Source: Moringa oleifera (Eukaryota > Streptophyta > Magnoliopsida > Brassicales > Moringaceae). From it: DNA of 64,000 nucleotides. A program made the translations under genes and the position numbers. This document shows positions 59,658 through 64,000 of this stretch, piece by piece. The stretch covers positions 131,501 to 195,500 of the forward strand of contig JAJFZO010000413.1 of NCBI GenBank assembly GCA_021397835.1. Reading direction: 5' to 3'. The first letter of the stretch is position 1, and the number at the start of each line of letters is the position of its first letter. The notes beneath the pieces are model-generated. The model worked only from the letters and a program-made list of their open reading frames with translations, searched no databases and had not been told where the DNA came from.

Positions 59658-62600
59658 TCACCTTTGAATAATCTCAACTTCTTGTCTCCTGAGCTCTACA
59701 AGCCAATCCGGATCATCTTTTGCAGCAGATCGGAAATCACCATGGTGAGCTCCTGAAGGCAGCAAAAAGATGAGAGTTTTGAGTTGTTAAGAACAATAAA
59801 TATGCGAGGGAAAAAAGATACATACAGAGGACTGACAAAATCACCAACCTTTCTTGGTGACAAGAGCAATGATGCTGGTAGAGATATTTTTCAGCACGCT
59901 GGGGGATGGAAATATGTATCACTTAGATCATTTATGGCAGGACAAATTACTTCTGTATGAAGAATGACCAGGAAAGAAGACTTCTCATACTAACATGCCC
60001 AAACCCCAAACGTGCAGCCAATTTGTTTTTGGTGCAAGGATGCACCTTCTTTTCCAAGCGAAAGCAGAAAAGAGAAAGGAGAAAATATTTCATGGATTAC
60101 CAGGGAATGTAAAACAAAAGGAGACTTTGATGCATGAATCACCATCAGATCGACAACTGAATGATTAAAACATGTGCATTGTGCTTATAATTTTTTCTTT
60201 TTTGATCACCGGGAGTTCCGGACCATCGGGACCAACAATTGATCTACATATCCTGAATTTAACAAATAAGAACAAACTCAGTGGCACTAAGGGGTTTCAA
60301 ACCCTATACCTTATCTGTAAGTCAAGGTTTGCTTGCAAGTGGGTGTGCTTATAATTTCTTCTACTCATATTTAACCACATCAGCATTGTCAATCTCTGAG
60401 GTTTTCAAAGACAGGTATGTTGCTCTCCGGGCCTTTAAGTTAATAAAAGTATAGGCATTATTTGTTCAACAAAACTCATTCTCAAGAATTTAAGTGTATC
60501 ATCAGTATATTTGGTATACTACGGGAAGTAAAATAGGCGAAGCCAAAGAAAATCGTACTCATGTAAAGATCATAGGTAGAAGATGATAAAAAGGAAGTAA
60601 TAAAATGAGAAAAACTGACCTTCCTCTGCTCCAGGGGTCTTGCATTCCATTGGAAAATATGATGTTGCTGCCAAATCTTTTCAATGCTCGCTCAATCCTC
60701 TGCACATGTACAAGATGTTTGAGGAGAAACAACATCTAAAAGTTTTCTCACTTCTCAGCAACCCAGTCATAATCCAGAAAGAATTGAAAATCAGATAAAA
60801 AAAGAAAACTCACATTGCCACCAAATTCAGTAGTGATCCAGTGCGGTCTAGGCATAGCTCCATATCTCTTCATGCATTGTTCTGCAAACTCTTTGTAATC
60901 AAAGCCAGATGGAGGAAACATGCTCTGGTTTGAGCACGTCATTGGCATCACCATCTCTGTACATGCCTACATAATCATTCATAAAACAAAATTCTTAACA
61001 CTATTGCAAGAAATAAGTAATGAAATTGGTTAAAATGTTTCATTTCTGCTAATCTGGTTGTCCAAAGTATAATGATAATCTTCTACTACAAGCAAACACA
61101 GTTTCTTCAAGCTAATGTTGGAGCTTGCTCCCAGGAGCAGCAGCAGACAAAGACAAAGGGGACTTAGGATACATAAAACATCAATAGTTCCCTACACAAA
61201 TATCAATGTGTTCAAACTAGGAAAAAATACACAGGAACCCAAGTTTCAAGACAAGAGGCCGACTTCTAAACCATAAGTGCAAGGTTAAGATTTCTCATGA
61301 TTTTTTTGACCTCAACACAAGCTCCAGAAATTGGTGGTCTTGTGGTAGGATTGAAAAATTTGTACCTGCCAGTTCCAACCATGAAGTCCATGAGCATCCA
61401 TTGTATGTTCTATCTCAAAGCATTTTTCTGCTTGTGAATAGTTGTAATATAAACTTGCAGCTGCAAAGGCTTGGCTAAGCTTAGTAGCTCCTGGTGGAAA
61501 CCCATCAATAATTTGGCACATCTACTCGGAAACAGAAAGAATTACCCAGAGATAAATGAAATGTTAAAAATTAGAAAATATTAATTTTCAGTACGTGAGT
61601 CCCACCTGCTGCACGGGGTAGGCAGGCAACGGCATCATGAAATTGGCTTCAGTTGGATAATTAACCATGGCTGTATAAACAAAGGCCGACCATAACCAAT
61701 CCCTAGCTGAATATACCGAATGAAGGTCCCTGTAATTCAACGAAAATGTATTTATCTTCAGGAAACAAAATGCCATCTAAAACATGTTTTGTATTTCTCA
61801 TAAAAATGCAAAGAAAGTAATGAGGTTGGTAAATTGAACAACATGCTCTAGCATAGAGAATGAAAGATCCAAACATTTCTCTCATTCTTATGGGGATGAC
61901 CCTTTATTATCTCAGCCCAAAGTAATTAGAAAGATTTCAATACAGATATCTTTGTAAAATTTCGGTTTCAATCCAATAGCTTCAGCCAGATGAAAGGGAA
62001 AAGAAAGCAACTCATTTAAGTGGTACCCTGCTTGATTTACTTAAGCTTTATCTAAGGTCGTGTCTCCCTTAAAATCATTGCCACAACAAATTTTTTTTAT
62101 TCCACATGTTTTTAGAGTCCTTTTGTTGTCCATTTATGAAAACAAACACTTCAATTTTTTTATTAAAAAAAAGATGATAATATTCTAGTAGCTCTTCAAC
62201 TCCTATTTTTTATCAATGATTGGGAGTACAAAACTTTACTTGCAAGTTCTAAATGTTCTGCTCAGTTCAGCCAAGCCTTCTCTTTGAGCAGAGAGTGCCT
62301 CCAACTCTGCCCAGCTGCCCTTTATCACTTCAAAGCAATTCAAGCTGGCATCCTGTTCATATCAATAATAGAGGGGAAATGGAAAATGATAAGACAAACA
62401 AGTTCGAACACAAACCCATCTTGAAGAGAGAACCAAGACCTTGAAATCTTGAGAGACAGCATCGTAAAAGCTTGACCATGGAATAATATCATCAAACTGC
62501 AAAATGGGAGCTGAAGACGCCAATGCACCAATTGCTACATGAGGATATTTCATTCTAAACCAGGCAGCAAGCACTGTGTGAAGAGACAGAGAGAGAGAAG

Positions 62601-63700
62601 AAGAAGTGATTCAATTAATAAGAAGAACAACTAGAAAACTGCATCTCTGCCACAGATTAATAAACCTACTGTGACGCCTAAAAAACCACAGAATTAAGTA
62701 GCTTACTCATTATCCATGTCACTGATGACAGAGATTCCTTGCATTAATACAACTGTTTTTAAGTGAGACTTATTGCAAAGAGAAAAGCATGTTCAATCCA
62801 ATGTTGGTTTACAACAGCATTAACCTTCACATCCACTCATACATTTACTTTAAACAAGCATAAATCAAGAAAGTGTGGCAAAAGCCGGATTTTTTCTTTC
62901 TTTTTTTTAACTTACTTCCTCCATTAAGACCCACCAAAGACCACAACAGCAGAGGCTTCAGAGGATAAATTCTGCTTCAAGCTCCTTATCAACACTGCAA
63001 AATCAGCCAATGCTTGCTGTGAATTCAAGTAGCCTAATGTCTCGGTTGACTTGTAAGACTCCTTCCCAAATGGCATTGATTCCCCATAAAATCTGTGCTG
63101 AAGAAAGACACATACAAAAGGAACCCATCAGAAGCATCAACACTCATTACCAAAATTTAACAAGACAGTATCTTTTGAGAAACACACAAGATATGTTCTT
63201 TGTGTTAGTGTATCTTCTCTAAAACCCAAAAAGTGTTGTGTTATGCCCAACACCCAGAAAGTGCTTTTCAAACAATTACACACTCGAAACAACACCCAAA
63301 ATGAATTAAGTTCTTCTAAAGACAGTACTTCGATGAAAACCAGGAGAGCCCGGAACCTGGGAGCAATGTCAAGCAAGAACCCAGTATTAGCAGCAAACCA
63401 CTCGATATCCCCCTCATTGCCAGTGTATACAAAGATAGGGGCTCCTTTGTGCCAGTAGTGATTGTTGATTAGGTACTTTTGGTAGAATATCTTGGAGCTC
63501 TTAGGCCGGAAAGTGAAATGGTCTAGCAGCTGAGGAAAGAAATAGGTATCATAAGGGATGTTTGGTTTCGGGTACTTGCTTTGTTTGAGCAAAGACTGAT
63601 AATAGATCGGTCCGGGAACAGATGGTGGCAATGATTTCGTTGTAGTCAACATTGCCAGGAGGGTGAATAACAGAAGGAGAATAGACGTGCAAGTAGCCAT
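59658..63700 (-). pseudogene. S28 Pro-X carboxypeptidase-like gene with frameshift at the active-site Ser
   Basis: Ten minus-strand exons: 63700-63329, 63097-62916, 62573-62440, 62352-62240, 61729-61606, 61521-61366, 60966-60814, 60699-60620, 59898-59849 and 59752-59658. Corrected by one base they would give 485 residues, near family length. A signal peptide (MATCTSILLLLFTLLAMLTT) fits secretion or the vacuole. Family blocks are YDTYFFPQLLDHF, APIFVYTGNEGDIEWFA, HRFYGESMPFG, FGGS at the nucleophile, [21 protein letters not shown] (catalytic Asp) and KKGAHHGDF (catalytic His). Right after the Ser codon (62929-62927) one extra A gives TAA at 62926-62924 where the family has Tyr-Gly-Gly. The product would be 181 residues. 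All splice sites and later exons stay intact, so this is either a recent lesion or a sequence error. The frame also ends early at its C-terminus (QR then TGA). Confidence 0.85.
60194..60343 (-). mobile_element. SINE-like retroelement with 14-bp target-site duplication
   Basis: A 150-bp insertion lies in intron 8 of the S28 locus. It is flanked by perfect 14-bp direct repeats TGTGCTTATAATTT at 60180-60193 and 60344-60357. On the minus strand it ends in an A-rich tail (GATCAAAAAAGAAA) and holds a Pol III B-box-like GGGTTTGAAACCCC. No full A box was recognised, so the 5' end may be truncated. It shares no obvious sequence with the SINE at 29392 beyond the B box. Confidence 0.78.
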
Positions 63701-64000
63701 TCTCAGTCTATGTTCTGGGAAAGAGGAAGACCTACCGCCTCTGCCTGAGAAGTTTAGTGTTTCAATGTCTGTTTTGCTTTCTGTGATCACACTTTTGTCT
63801 TGGAGTTTGATAAATGAAAGTACAAGATGAGTGGAAAGAAATTTGACCTTGTAGGTCATGAAGGGCTGTTTCTGTATCTTGCGGATTCAAAGAGCTATTT
63901 TTCCTGTCTTCTCTTTTCCTCATTGTAGATATATGATCTCCCAAGGAAGCTCTAGATAGCATAAAAGACAGAGGATAGTATAAGTTTAAAAAAGCTTAAT
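63701..64000. other. Upstream region of the S28 locus
   Basis: This holds the presumed 5' leader and promoter of the minus-strand S28 gene. The coding frame stays open upstream of the chosen ATG to about 63859. ATG 63700 is preferred because a typical signal peptide follows it directly. No other feature was seen. Confidence 0.45.

Noticed and set aside
62916..62940. Alternative splicing that would skip the S28 frameshift
   Set aside because: Every nearby GT would remove the Gly-Gly-Ser-Tyr-Gly-Gly nucleophile elbow or break the phase with the next exon.
1..64000. CRISPR arrays, bacterial operons, tRNA or rRNA genes, LTR retrotransposons
   Set aside because: None seen. Short direct repeats here are tandem duplications or microsatellites, and the B-box words belong to SINE-like elements, not tRNA cloverleafs.

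Overview
The window is nuclear DNA from a flowering plant, most likely a eudicot and probably a woody one. The evidence is multi-exon genes with long AT-rich introns, plant-specific families (SBP-box, type-B response regulator, CBP60, DUF1068/ELMO), a miR156 target site, and degenerate plant LINE and SINE insertions in introns. The species cannot be fixed from sequence alone. I rebuilt exon structures by hand from splice signals and reading-frame continuity, and every rebuilt gene closes in frame except one with a one-base frameshift.

Layout, left to right. Plus strand: (1) 3' part of a CemA-like chloroplast envelope protein (DLDG1-like), 870-6440, with a LINE fragment upstream at 1-690; (2) SBP-box transcription factor with a 20-nt miR156 site, 10848-13336; (3) YTH-domain m6A reader (ECT family), 14257-26173, whose 6-kb first intron carries a decayed antisense LINE; (4) calcineurin-like metallophosphoesterase, probably plastid-targeted, 27574-33093; (5) ABHD17-like serine hydrolase, 35705-39104; (6) type-B response regulator (ARR10/12-like), 41883-46883. 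Minus strand: (7) CBP60 calmodulin-binding protein, 48162-53018, convergent with (6); (8) ELMO/NKS1-like DUF1068 Golgi protein, 54255-58774; (9) S28 serine carboxypeptidase, 59658-63700, carrying a one-base insertion that makes a stop codon right after the catalytic serine.

The genes look like ordinary independent plant loci. Several are regulators (miR156/SPL, m6A reading, cytokinin signalling, calcium/calmodulin), but nothing shows they act as one system, and I found no novel multi-gene system. The points worth a second look are the broken S28 gene, two GC-AG introns, the real last exon of the response regulator hidden behind a retained-intron reading frame, two SINE-like insertions with target-site duplications, a possible 9-nt microexon, and several local tandem duplications.
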